55,328 nucleotides of DNA from an uncultured Eubacteriales bacterium (lineage in GTDB: Bacteria; Bacillota; Clostridia; Monoglobales; Monoglobaceae), in contig CAOKIL010000004.1 of assembly GCA_948468535.1 (NCBI GenBank), positions 1 to 55,328 on the forward strand. The letters run 5' to 3'. Numbering within the stretch: the stretch's first letter is position 1; every line of letters starts with the position of its first letter. This document shows positions 10,243-16,919 of this stretch, in pieces. The notes beneath the pieces were generated by a model that was not told where the DNA came from, did no database searches, and was given only the letters and a program-made list of their open reading frames with translations. Made by a program: the position numbers and the translations under genes.

Positions 10243-10275
10243 GTGCTTGCTATATTGGTAAGCACTTTTGTTTAT
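10243..10275 (+). terminator. TPP-controlled terminator upstream of thiC
   Basis: An 8-bp stem between GTGCTTGC (10243-10250) and GTAAGCAC (10258-10265) is followed by TTTTGTTTATTT. The 5' arm GTGCTT can instead pair with AAGCAC at 10215-10220, which is part of aptamer P1, so terminator and antiterminator are mutually exclusive. Confidence 0.8.
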
Positions 10276-10307
10276 TTAAATCATTTTATACAAGGAGTTA
10301 TATTAAT

Positions 10308-11612
10308 ATGGAACGAAACTACACTACACAAATGGACGCTGCAAAGCGAGGAATTATCACGCCTGAGATGAAGATTGTGGCAGAAAAGGAGCATATGGAT
10401 ATTGAAGTCCTAATGTCACGTGTTGCAAAGGGAACAATTGCCATACCGGCAAACCGGAACCACAAATCATTATCGCCTGAGGGTATCGGCGAGGGGCTTA
10501 GAACAAAGATTAACGTCAACCTTGGAATTTCACGCGATGCTGCCGACATGGATCTTGAACTTGAAAAGGTAAGAACAGCGATTAACATGAAAGCCGAAGC
10601 GATTATGGATTTGTCGAATTATGGCAAGACCCACGAGATGCGTCAGAAGATTCTTGAAATATCAACAGCAATGCTTGGTACGGTTCCGGTATACGATACT
10701 ATCGGATACTGTGAAAAGAAGCTCAAAGACATTACAAAAGACGACTTTTTGAGAGTAGTGCGTCAGCATGCGGAGGACGGTGTGGACTTTATGACAATCC
10801 ATGCAGGAATCAACCGTGCTACTGCCGAAAAGGTCAAGAGAAACAAGCGCCGTATGAATATAGTATCGCGCGGCGGTGCACTGCTTTTTGCGTGGATGGA
10901 GATGACAGGCAACGAAAATCCGTTTTATGAGTATTATGACGAGGTTATGGATATATTTGCCGAGTATGATGTAACAATCAGTCTTGGTGATGCGTGCCGT
11001 CCCGGTTGTCTTGATGATTCGACAGATGCCTCACAGATTTCAGAACTCATTGTACTGGGCGAACTCACTAAGAGAGCATGGGCAAAGAATGTTCAGGTTA
11101 TGGTCGAGGGTCCGGGTCACATGGCAATGAACGAAATTGCAGCCAATATGATTGCTGAAAAACGCATATGCCACGGCGCACCGTTTTATGTGCTCGGCCC
11201 TCTGGTTACTGACATTGCTCCGGGTTATGACCATATAACGTCTGCTATCGGCGGCGCAATTGCTGCGGCAAACGGAGCGGACTTCCTTTGTTATGTTACA
11301 CCTGCGGAGCATTTGAGACTTCCTGATTTGGATGATATGAAGGAGGGCATTATTGCGTCAAGGATAGCCGCACATGCAGCGGATATTGCCAAAAAGGTTC
11401 CGGGCGCAATGGACTGGGATAACGCAATGGCTGATGCACGCCGTAAGATAGATTGGGATAATATGTTTGAGCTTGCGCTTGACTCTGAGAAGCCAAAGGC
11501 ATACAGAGCAAGTTCAAAGCCGAGAGAAGAGAACACATGTACAATGTGCGGTGAACAGTGTGCGGTTAAAAACATGAATAAAATTCTCGGCGGAGAGGAT
11601 ATAGGTATATAA
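10308..11612 (+). CDS. thiC: Phosphomethylpyrimidine synthase ThiC
   Basis: The 434-residue radical-SAM enzyme converts AIR to HMP-P, the pyrimidine half of thiamine. Family marks include [39 protein letters not shown] and the C-terminal cluster-binding CTMCGEQC. It is the short form lacking the N-terminal extension of proteobacterial ThiC. The frame is open upstream to 10185 but that would run through the riboswitch; the ATG at 10308 has AAGGAG (10292-10297). First gene of thiC-thiD-thiM-thiE-HAD. Confidence 0.98.
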   Translation: MERNYTTQMDAAKRGIITPEMKIVAEKEHMDIEVLMSRVAKGTIAIPANRNHKSLSPEGIGEGLRTKINVNLGISRDAADMDLELEKVRTAINMKAEAIMDLSNYGKTHEMRQKILEISTAMLGTVPVYDTIGYCEKKLKDITKDDFLRVVRQHAEDGVDFMTIHAGINRATAEKVKRNKRRMNIVSRGGALLFAWMEMTGNENPFYEYYDEVMDIFAEYDVTISLGDACRPGCLDDSTDASQISELIVLGELTKRAWAKNVQVMVEGPGHMAMNEIAANMIAEKRICHGAPFYVLGPLVTDIAPGYDHITSAIGGAIAAANGADFLCYVTPAEHLRLPDLDDMKEGIIASRIAAHAADIAKKVPGAMDWDNAMADARRKIDWDNMFELALDSEKPKAYRASSKPREENTCTMCGEQCAVKNMNKILGGEDIGI

Positions 11613-11618
11613 ATAAAT

Positions 11619-12443
11619 ATGAAAAACTTACTGACTATTGCAGGTTCGGATTCAAGCGGCGGAGCAGGGATTCAGGCTGATATAAAGACATTTTCGGCAA
11701 ACGGCGGTTATGGTATGAGCGTTATAACTTCAGTCACTGCCCAAAACACAACAGGGGTTACTGCAATACACGATATACCTGCGGATATGGTTATTGCACA
11801 GATTGACGCTGTGTTCAGCGATATTAGAGTTGACGGAGTTAAAATCGGAATGCTGTCTAATCCGGAAATCGTTTCAGCGGTTGCGGACAGGCTCAGAAAA
11901 TATGCGCCGAGAATAATAATCGTTGACCCTGTGATGGTCTCCACAAGCGGTTCTAAGCTGTTGAGCGATGACGCGGTAAATTTAATCAAGACCGAGCTTA
12001 TACCGATTGCAGCTATGGTTACGCCAAACATACCGGAGGCAGAGGTTTTGACAGGCGTCAAGATAAGTGATGTGCATGATATGGGCGATGCGGCACGGAT
12101 TATAGGAGACATGGGATGCAGATATGTGCTTGTCAAGGGCGGTCATTTGACAGATACTGCAAATGACCTGTTGTATGGCAGCGGTAAGGAGACCGTTTTT
12201 GAAGGCACACGGCTTTTGTCAAAGAACACGCACGGAACAGGGTGTTCGATTTCGTCAGCGATTTGTGCAAATCTCGCGAAGGGCATGGATGCAGAAACAG
12301 CAGTTGGAGTGGCAAAGAAGTATATAAGGAACGGTATTAAAAATTCAGTCTCAATCGGCAGAGGAAACGGACCTATACATCATTTTTATGATTTATGGAA
12401 AACTTCAAATCCTAATATTGAGAAGGAACACACATCTTATTAA
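11619..12443 (+). CDS. thiD: Hydroxymethylpyrimidine/phosphomethylpyrimidine kinase
   Basis: The ribokinase-like enzyme of 274 residues phosphorylates HMP and HMP-P to HMP-PP. The N-terminus TIAGSDSSGGAGIQADIKTF is the ThiD signature, and NTHGTGCSISSAI near residue 205 provides the anion hole and catalytic base. It begins 7 bp after thiC, so translation is probably coupled. Its product is one of the two substrates of ThiE, encoded two genes on. Confidence 0.97.
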   Translation: MKNLLTIAGSDSSGGAGIQADIKTFSANGGYGMSVITSVTAQNTTGVTAIHDIPADMVIAQIDAVFSDIRVDGVKIGMLSNPEIVSAVADRLRKYAPRIIIVDPVMVSTSGSKLLSDDAVNLIKTELIPIAAMVTPNIPEAEVLTGVKISDVHDMGDAARIIGDMGCRYVLVKGGHLTDTANDLLYGSGKETVFEGTRLLSKNTHGTGCSISSAICANLAKGMDAETAVGVAKKYIRNGIKNSVSIGRGNGPIHHFYDLWKTSNPNIEKEHTSY

Positions 12444-12465
12444 GGCAGAGAGAATGGAGTATATT

Positions 12466-13311
12466 ATGGAAAGAAATAATGCGATTTTGAAGAATATTAT
12501 TGATGTAACAGAAAGTATGAAAGCCAAAAAGCCGTTGGTTGAATGCCTTACAAACCGTGTAACAATAAACGACTGCGCCAATATGGTTCTTGCAATGGGC
12601 GCATCGCCGATAATGGCAGAAATCGAATGTGAGATGCGGGATATTATGAATATTTCGGACGCATTGGTTATTAATCTCGGCTTGCTTGGTGAAGTGTATC
12701 TTGAAGCGATGCGGACTGCCGCGAAGGCGGCTAAGGAATTCGGCAAGCCGATTGTGCTTGACCCGGTCGGAGCAGGAGCCTCCGCGCTTCGAGACAGGGT
12801 ATGCAGTGAGATGATTGAGACGGTTCAGCCTGACATAATAAGGGGGAACTTATCAGAGATAAAATCTCTTGCCGGCGGTGAGGTCAGGAGCAAGGGTGTT
12901 GACGCTTCAGCAGACGATGCAGTGAATGACGACAATATGGCGGAGTTCGGAGAGCTTGTGAGAGCATATGCTGAAAAGTGCGGCTGTACTGTCTGCGCTA
13001 CAGGCGCAATAGATATAATCTCTGACGGAAGCCGCATAGTGTTTATAAAGAACGGTAACGAAATGCTCTGTGATGTGACGGGCACGGGCTGTATGTGTAC
13101 GGCAATGACAGGAGCAATGGTTGCGTCAGGGGATGCGCTGGCGGCAGCGGCAGCGGCAGTGGTTATGCTCGGTATTGCCGGCGAGTATGCACATGAGTAT
13201 GTTGAAGAGACTGAACAGGGTATAGGTACCTTCAAAGTTAAGCTGTTTGATTATGTGTATACGATGAGTGCTGAGGATTACATAAAGCGAGGTGAAGTTT
13301 ACTGTGAATAA
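12466..13311 (+). CDS. thiM: Hydroxyethylthiazole kinase
   Basis: ThiM phosphorylates the thiazole moiety, a salvage step supplying the second ThiE substrate. The start region KPLVECLTNRVTINDCANMVLAMGASPIM is typical, followed by VLDPVGAGAS and the DVTGTGCMCTAM anion-hole motif. The open frame extends upstream into thiD; the ATG at 12466 is best supported by GGAG six bases upstream and gives 281 residues, the usual size. De novo thiazole genes (thiF, thiS, thiG, thiH) are absent from this operon, so thiazole is either salvaged or made elsewhere. Confidence 0.96.
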   Translation: MERNNAILKNIIDVTESMKAKKPLVECLTNRVTINDCANMVLAMGASPIMAEIECEMRDIMNISDALVINLGLLGEVYLEAMRTAAKAAKEFGKPIVLDPVGAGASALRDRVCSEMIETVQPDIIRGNLSEIKSLAGGEVRSKGVDASADDAVNDDNMAEFGELVRAYAEKCGCTVCATGAIDIISDGSRIVFIKNGNEMLCDVTGTGCMCTAMTGAMVASGDALAAAAAAVVMLGIAGEYAHEYVEETEQGIGTFKVKLFDYVYTMSAEDYIKRGEVYCE

Positions 13312-13930
13312 TGTAGATTACAGTATATATCTTGTTACCGATACCGATATGTGTCCGCGCGAGAATTTGGTTCAGGTTGTCGGTGAGGCTGTCAGGGGCG
13401 GCGTTACGCTGGTGCAGCTCAGAGAAAAGAACATTTCAACGCGTGATTTTTATAATGAAGCGTTAGCTCTTAAAGAGCTATGCTTAAAGAATAATGTTCC
13501 GCTGATTATAAATGACCGTTTGGACATTGCGTTGGCGGTTGACGCTGACGGTATCCATGTAGGGCAGAGCGATATGCCGGTTTCTGTTGTCAGGCGGATT
13601 TTAGGCAATGATAAGATAATCGGTCTGTCAGCCGGTAGTGTAAAGCAAGCAGAGGAAGCAGTCAAAGACGGAGCCGATTATCTCGGTGTCGGAGCGGTTT
13701 TTCATACTTCAACAAAGAGTGATGCGAATGATGTAGGAATAGAGATTCTTAAAAAAGTCCGCAGCTCGGTGAAGATTCCGATAGTCGGGATAGGCGGTAT
13801 CAATGCGGAGAATATAGAAGAACTTTACGGAACAGGGATTGACGGTGTGGCGGTTGTGTCGTGTATTATGGCAAGCAGCGACCCGTATGCCGCGACAAAA
13901 AGACTTGCCGAAAAGGTGAAAAATCTATGA
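13304..13930 (+). CDS. thiE: Thiamine-phosphate synthase
   Basis: The TIM-barrel enzyme of about 208 residues joins HMP-PP and thiazole phosphate to thiamine phosphate. Seen motifs are LVTD near the start, LVQLREKN, LIINDRLDIALAVDADGIHVGQSDMP, and LGVGAVFHTSTKSDA. Two GTG starts are possible (13292 and 13304); GAGGTGA at 13289-13295 favours 13304. Either start overlaps the end of thiM, indicating translational coupling. Confidence 0.96.
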   Translation: MNNVDYSIYLVTDTDMCPRENLVQVVGEAVRGGVTLVQLREKNISTRDFYNEALALKELCLKNNVPLIINDRLDIALAVDADGIHVGQSDMPVSVVRRILGNDKIIGLSAGSVKQAEEAVKDGADYLGVGAVFHTSTKSDANDVGIEILKKVRSSVKIPIVGIGGINAENIEELYGTGIDGVAVVSCIMASSDPYAATKRLAEKVKNL

Positions 13931-14586
13931 TTAACAAAGAAACATTGCTTGATAAGAGCGGATTCATATTTGATTTTGACGGAACATTGGTTGATTCTAT
14001 GTGGGTTTGGGACAATCTGCTGATTGACTTTTTGAGGCGTTATGACTACGATACACCTGACGAACTGCTTAAAGAAGTAGCGTATATGTCTATGGAACAA
14101 AGTTCAAGTCATGTATGCAGTCTTTATGATTTGCCGCTGACGCCGAAGCAGGTTTATCAATCATGGAATGATATGATTTATGACGGTTATGCAAACGAAA
14201 TCAGGCTTAAAACGGGAGTAAAAGAGTATTTGGAGCGGCTCAGGCAGCAGGGTAAGACGCTTGCGATTGCAACCGCAAATACAAAAATGCTGACCGAGAT
14301 TTGTCTTGAAAATAACGGAGTGCTTGAACTGTTTGACGTATTCACTTATGCAGATGAAGTCGGAGCGGGCAAGTCTGACCCGAAAATATATTTGGAAACA
14401 TTGAGAAAAATGAATATGCAGACCTGTGAAGTTGTGCTGTTTGAGGATATTTTAAAGGCGCTTGAAACGGCAAAGTCAATCGGGCTTGATGTGGTGATTG
14501 CCGAGGACGGAGCCGCAGAAGCAGACAGAAACTCGCTTATGACTTTGGCGGATTTGTATATCAACAGTTTTGAGGAATTGTTATAG
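13927..14586 (+). CDS. HAD-family phosphatase of the thiamine operon
   Basis: A 219-residue HAD hydrolase: nucleophile motif FIFDFDGTLVDS at the N-terminus, a helical cap, motif II ATANT, motif III Lys region GAGKSDPKIY, and acidic motif IV VVLFEDILKAL. The best match by eye is the beta-phosphoglucomutase/PGP-like subclass. The ATG overlaps the thiE stop codon (ATGA), so it is translated with thiE. Operon position suggests a phosphorylated thiamine compound as substrate (for example thiamine monophosphate or damaged intermediates), but that is inference; the sequence alone does not fix it. The upstream GTG at 13861 would lie deep inside thiE and was not used. Confidence 0.85.
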   Translation: MINKETLLDKSGFIFDFDGTLVDSMWVWDNLLIDFLRRYDYDTPDELLKEVAYMSMEQSSSHVCSLYDLPLTPKQVYQSWNDMIYDGYANEIRLKTGVKEYLERLRQQGKTLAIATANTKMLTEICLENNGVLELFDVFTYADEVGAGKSDPKIYLETLRKMNMQTCEVVLFEDILKALETAKSIGLDVVIAEDGAAEADRNSLMTLADLYINSFEELL

Positions 14587-14686
14587 TTCAGATTTGTTTT
14601 TGAATTCATTAAGGCAAAGCCTTGATGAAAAATTTTCATTTATATTAAAAACGATCATGATGAACGTCCCGTAATATTATTGTAAT

Positions 14687-14715
14687 TTGACATTGTTCGT
14701 GAGATATTGTATAAT
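14687..14715 (+). promoter_or_regulatory. Consensus promoter of a small RNA
   Basis: TTGACA (14687-14692), exactly 17 bp, TATAAT (14710-14715): a perfect sigma-A consensus. Predicted start near 14722. Confidence 0.85.
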
Positions 14716-14721
14716 GTTGAT

Positions 14722-14788
14722 ACTGACAATAGTCAGGCAGAATAAGAAGGTATTAAAGAGCGTCATACCGGACGCTCTTTATTTTTAT
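14722..14788 (+). ncRNA. Candidate small RNA, ~65 nt
   Basis: Between the perfect promoter and a perfect terminator lies a unit of about 65 nt with no start codon of note. It opens with the hairpin CTGAC-AATA-GTCAG (14723-14736), has a single-stranded linker containing AAGAAGG, and ends in the stem TAAAGAGCGTC/GACGCTCTTTA (14754-14781) followed by TTTTTAT. I do not recognise the family. A base-pairing regulator is a plausible role but no target can be named. Confidence 0.6.
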
Positions 14789-14860
14789 AATGACCTTAGT
14801 TACTTTGAATAAATGAAATACTTTATTAGATGCACAATCAAAGATTGTGGTCACAGTTAG

Positions 14861-14901
14861 CCTCCCCTACATATAGGTGAATGCTTATATGACAAAGGAG
14901 G
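14861..14901 (+). promoter_or_regulatory. Shine-Dalgarno sequestering hairpin of the toxin mRNA
   Basis: CCTCC (14861-14865) can pair with the toxin's own GGAGG (14897-14901), and CTA-CATA-TAG sits inside. Masking of the ribosome site in the full-length message is a recurrent property of type I toxin mRNAs such as txpA and bsrG. Confidence 0.55.
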
Positions 14902-14908
14902 TCTGCAT

Positions 14909-14983
14909 ATGTGGAATACAATACTTAAAGTAATTGTTTCTATTATAATATTTTTTATAATAGTCTCCATAAAAGCAATATAG
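14909..14983 (+). CDS. Type I toxin-like small membrane peptide (24 aa)
   Basis: The ORF has a very strong ribosome site (AAAGGAGG, 14894-14901) and encodes 24 residues: a short N-terminus MWNTILK, an uninterrupted hydrophobic stretch rich in Ile/Val/Phe, and the end SIKAI. This is the profile of holin-like type I toxins. The stop codon lies inside the 10-bp stem that would end the convergent antisense RNA. The arrangement (hydrophobic peptide, SD-masking leader, antisense RNA across the 3' UTR) resembles txpA/RatA and bsrG/SR4. Toxicity is inferred, not shown. Confidence 0.7.
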   Translation: MWNTILKVIVSIIIFFIIVSIKAI

Positions 14984-15054
14984 CCGTCTCCGGGTCAAAG
15001 GTACGGCTATATGTCTAACTTTGGCTAACCGTTTTTACGGTGCCTTCTTTTTCT
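14970..15054 (-). ncRNA. Antisense RNA, probable type I antitoxin
   Basis: Driven by a perfect minus-strand promoter, this ~80-nt RNA would begin near 15054, cross the whole 3' UTR and terminator of the toxin mRNA, and stop after the stem ATATAGCCGT/ACGGCTATAT (14978-14987 with 15003-15012) followed on the minus strand by TGCTTTTA. It would therefore pair fully with the toxin message over its last codons and 3' UTR. Confidence 0.65.
15023..15054 (+). terminator. Terminator of the toxin mRNA
   Basis: ACCGT (15028-15032) pairs with ACGGT (15037-15041), extended by GGC/GCC around a two-base bulge, and is followed by TTCTTTTTC. It lies fully within the region covered by the antisense RNA. Confidence 0.6.
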
Positions 15055-15060
15055 GTTTTT

Positions 15061-15089
15061 ATTATATTATTTATTATTTTATTTGTCAA
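15061..15089 (-). promoter_or_regulatory. Consensus promoter of the antitoxin RNA
   Basis: On the minus strand TTGACA (15089-15084), exactly 17 bp, TATAAT (15066-15061). A perfect consensus is expected for an antitoxin RNA that must outnumber its target. Confidence 0.85.
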
Positions 15090-15161
15090 TATATTTATTT
15101 TAAAGCCTTAAATGTTGCGAATGATTATGCGATTGTTTTAAAATTTATAAAAAAAATTTCC

Positions 15162-15189
15162 TTTACAAATATAAAAAGTGTGATATAAT
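15162..15189 (+). promoter_or_regulatory. Promoter of the long-stem RNA
   Basis: TTTACA (15162-15167), 16 bp, TATAAT (15184-15189). The predicted first base, near 15196, coincides with the first base of the long stem. Confidence 0.7.
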
Positions 15190-15195
15190 GTTTTT

Positions 15196-15347
15196 GTGAT
15201 AGAAATGAATATTTAACCAATTAATAAGTTTATGTTTAGGTAAAAACGTATGCTTTGATTTATTATAACTATTAATTGGTTATGATATTTCTATCACAAG
15301 GTCAAGGGTGCGTTTTTGTGCGTCAGCTTTGCTGGCGCATTTTTTAG
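15196..15347 (+). ncRNA. Structured RNA with long stem and terminator, ~150 nt
   Basis: An outer 11-bp stem GTGATAGAAAT (15196-15206)/ATTTCTATCAC (15287-15297) and an inner perfect 13-bp stem TAACCAATTAATA (15214-15226)/TATTAATTGGTTA (15270-15282) are separated by a small asymmetric internal loop; the apical loop is 43 nt. After a short single-stranded linker comes a terminator, TGCGTCAGC/GCTGGCGCA (15319-15339) with TTTTTT. There is no ORF with a ribosome site. The shape is superficially like 6S RNA but lacks a clear central bubble; family unknown. Confidence 0.6.
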
Positions 15348-15369
15348 TTTAGAGGTTAATTTAAGGGGG

Positions 15370-15405
15370 ATGAATAGTATGTTTAACCTCAAAACAAAAA
15401 AATAG
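15370..15405 (+). other. Remnant micro-ORF (11 codons) beside an antisense unit
   Basis: AAGGGGG precedes an ORF MNSMFNLKTKK and stop. The second ATG (15379) has better spacing to the ribosome site. The ORF is enclosed by the stem GAGGTTAA (15352-15359)/TTAACCTC (15383-15390), and its TAG sits in the terminator stem of the minus-strand RNA at 15395-15475. This is the same geometry as the toxin locus at 14909, but the hydrophobic part is missing, so I read it as a decayed toxin gene or leader peptide. Confidence 0.35.
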
Positions 15406-15475
15406 AACGCTCACAGTTCCGGCAAGAATAGATGAGCGTTCTATAACCACAAGACAAGAGCGAATTCTGTCCGTA
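15395..15475 (-). ncRNA. Second antisense-like small RNA, ~80 nt
   Basis: Begins near 15475 from a perfect minus-strand promoter and ends in a 12-bp stem, ATAGAACGCTCA (15402-15413)/TGAGCGTTCTAT (15433-15444), followed on the minus strand by TTTTTTGTTTT. Its 5' part contains GGACAGAATTCGC. Promoter, length, terminator and relation to a plus-strand stop codon mirror the antitoxin at 14970-15054. Confidence 0.6.
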
Positions 15476-15481
15476 AATTCA

Positions 15482-15510
15482 ATTATACTACTGAAAGTTC
15501 CTCTTGTCAA
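15482..15510 (-). promoter_or_regulatory. Consensus promoter of the second antisense RNA
   Basis: On the minus strand TTGACA (15510-15505), exactly 17 bp, TATAAT (15487-15482). Confidence 0.85.
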
Positions 15511-15544
15511 ATACAAAATAATAAAAAATCAGGAGGAATATGCA

Positions 15545-15673
15545 ATGAACGAAAAAACAAATACAATAACCAACAGATTGGTGGAGATAATAAAATGGCT
15601 GTCAAGTCATCGTGAAATACAGCGGATTATATGCCGCGAAGGATATGAGGCCGAATTGCCGGAAATAAATTAA
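15545..15673 (+). CDS. Small hypothetical protein (42 aa)
   Basis: A near-ideal AGGAGG (15531-15536) lies 8 bases before the ATG. The product is a 42-residue, charged, probably helical peptide (MNEKTNTITNRLVEIIKWLS at the start, then HREIQRIICREGYEAELPEIN, ending at TAA). No family is recognised. It is the only ORF of this size with a strong ribosome site in the 14.6-15.7 kb stretch. Expression is likely, function unknown. Confidence 0.5.
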   Translation: MNEKTNTITNRLVEIIKWLSSHREIQRIICREGYEAELPEIN

Positions 15674-15723
15674 TGTGCAGAGATATAAAAGAACGCATTA
15701 AAGCTGAAATAGAGTTAAAATAA
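15673..15723 (+). CDS. Possible coupled micro-ORF (16 aa)
   Basis: The ATG overlaps the TAA of the 42-codon ORF (TAATG), giving MCRDIKERIKAEIELK. Start-stop overlap suggests reinitiation. With no ribosome site of its own and such a short length, this may be chance. Confidence 0.2.
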   Translation: MCRDIKERIKAEIELK

Positions 15724-15724
15724 A

Positions 15725-15750
15725 AATGCGCAGCCTCATAACAGGCTGCA
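15725..15750 (-). terminator. Terminator of the DUF2508 gene
   Basis: Stem GCAGCCT/AGGCTGC with a 6-base loop; on the minus strand it is followed by GCATTTTTATTTT. Confidence 0.7.
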
Positions 15751-15761
15751 CTAAAAATATC

Positions 15762-16013
15762 CTAAAACTCTTCAAAATTAATTCGTTTGAGCTCGCTCAC
15801 TAAGTATTCATATCTCGACATTGCCTTTTGTATATCGTATATGCAAACATCTACAAGTTTTTCTTCACTTATAAAATTAAAGTTGTTCACACAGCGTTTA
15901 AAGTCGCCGAGGGCGGACAGCGCTTCTTCACGCAAATATTCATATGCTTCTCGCTCCTGACGTATAATTCGTTTTTCGACTGATGAAAGAGATTTTTCCG
16001 CAGATGTACTCAT
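15762..16013 (-). CDS. YaaL/DUF2508-like small protein
   Basis: The 83-residue, helical, charged protein has the pattern of DUF2508 proteins: an N-terminal Lys/Glu-rich helix, a middle DFKRCVNNFNFISEEKLVD, and the C-terminal CIYDIQKAMSRYEYLVSELKR, which resembles the family's IYEI...RYxYLLR core. In Bacillus the homologue yaaL lies beside bofA, which acts in sporulation control; there is no bofA here. The start has AAAGGAG about 12 bases upstream. Function is not known. Confidence 0.6.
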   Translation of the reverse strand: MSTSAEKSLSSVEKRIIRQEREAYEYLREEALSALGDFKRCVNNFNFISEEKLVDVCIYDIQKAMSRYEYLVSELKRINFEEF

Positions 16014-16153
16014 AATGTGTTTTTTACTCCTTTTCCTGAGCTGAATTTACGCATTAGTCTTAAAAATTTTTCTTGTACAGATTTATTTTACCAAGATTAG
16101 AGAATGCTATACAAATTGTTTTAAATTTATTTTATAAATGTTCATAAAATATT

Positions 16154-16182
16154 TAGACATTTCAGATTTTATATGTTATACT
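16154..16182 (+). promoter_or_regulatory. Promoter of the two-component/subtilase operon
   Basis: TAGACA (16154-16159), 17 bp, TATACT (16177-16182), 41 bp before the response-regulator ATG. Confidence 0.5.
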
Positions 16183-16223
16183 TAATTATATTGTAAAATG
16201 GGCTAAAGCCGGAGGTGCAGAAA

Positions 16224-16919
16224 ATGGATAATAAACAAAAGATACTTATTGTAGATGATGAAGAAAATATATGCGAGCTTGTGCGGCTGTATATCGAAAA
16301 GGATGGCTTTGATTCTGTTATAGCAAATGACGGAGGTGAGGCTGTAGCAAAGTTCAATACTGAAAAACCGGATTTAATTCTGCTTGATATCATGCTCCCT
16401 ATTAAAGACGGCTGGCAGGTTTGCCGCGAGATCCGTTCACAGAGCAATGTGCCGATTATTATGCTTACTGCAAAGGGCGAGACATTTGACAAGGTTCTTG
16501 GTCTTGAACTCGGCGCTGATGATTATGTTGTAAAGCCGTTTGAGCCGAAGGAACTTATTGCAAGAATAAGAGCCGTGCTCAGGCGTTCCACGGCAGTTGT
16601 TCAGGATAATATCTCAGATGATGAACTGCGCTTTGACGGACTCAGAATAAATCAGTCAACTTATGAGGTATACATAGACGATAAAAAAGTTGAGATGCCG
16701 CCAAAGGAATTTGAGCTTTTGTATTTTTTGGCAAAAAATACGAACAAGGTGTTTACCAGAGACCAGCTTCTTGATGAAATCTGGGGCTATGAATTCTTTG
16801 GAGATTCGCGTACTGTGGACGTTCATATAAAGAGAATACGCGAGAAACTTGACGGTGATGACAGAGCATGGGCTCTTAAAACGGTTTGGGGCGTTGGTTA
16901 TAAGTTTGAGGTGAACTGA
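16224..16919 (+). CDS. OmpR/PhoB-family response regulator
   Basis: 231 residues: receiver domain with acidic pair DD near 11-12, phospho-acceptor Asp about residue 55 (LILLDIMLP), and a conserved Lys in VVKPFEP; then a winged-helix DNA-binding domain ending in WGVGYKFEVN. The ATG at 16224 has GGAGG eight bases before it; an upstream GTG at 16215 overlaps that site and was rejected. The stop overlaps the next gene's start (TGATG), so it is translated together with its sensor kinase. Confidence 0.95.
   Translation: MDNKQKILIVDDEENICELVRLYIEKDGFDSVIANDGGEAVAKFNTEKPDLILLDIMLPIKDGWQVCREIRSQSNVPIIMLTAKGETFDKVLGLELGADDYVVKPFEPKELIARIRAVLRRSTAVVQDNISDDELRFDGLRINQSTYEVYIDDKKVEMPPKEFELLYFLAKNTNKVFTRDQLLDEIWGYEFFGDSRTVDVHIKRIREKLDGDDRAWALKTVWGVGYKFEVN

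Noticed and set aside
10185-10307. In-frame upstream extension of thiC
   Set aside because: It would be translated through the TPP aptamer and terminator; the ATG at 10308 has a good ribosome site.
15196-15347. 6S RNA assignment for the long-stem RNA
   Set aside because: The long stem is suggestive, but the large central bubble and conserved closing elements cannot be seen, and the 43-nt apical loop is atypical.
15298-15405. Open frame running from the long-stem RNA through its terminator into the 11-codon ORF
   Set aside because: Translation would read a terminator hairpin and there is no start with a ribosome site upstream; only the last 11 codons have one.
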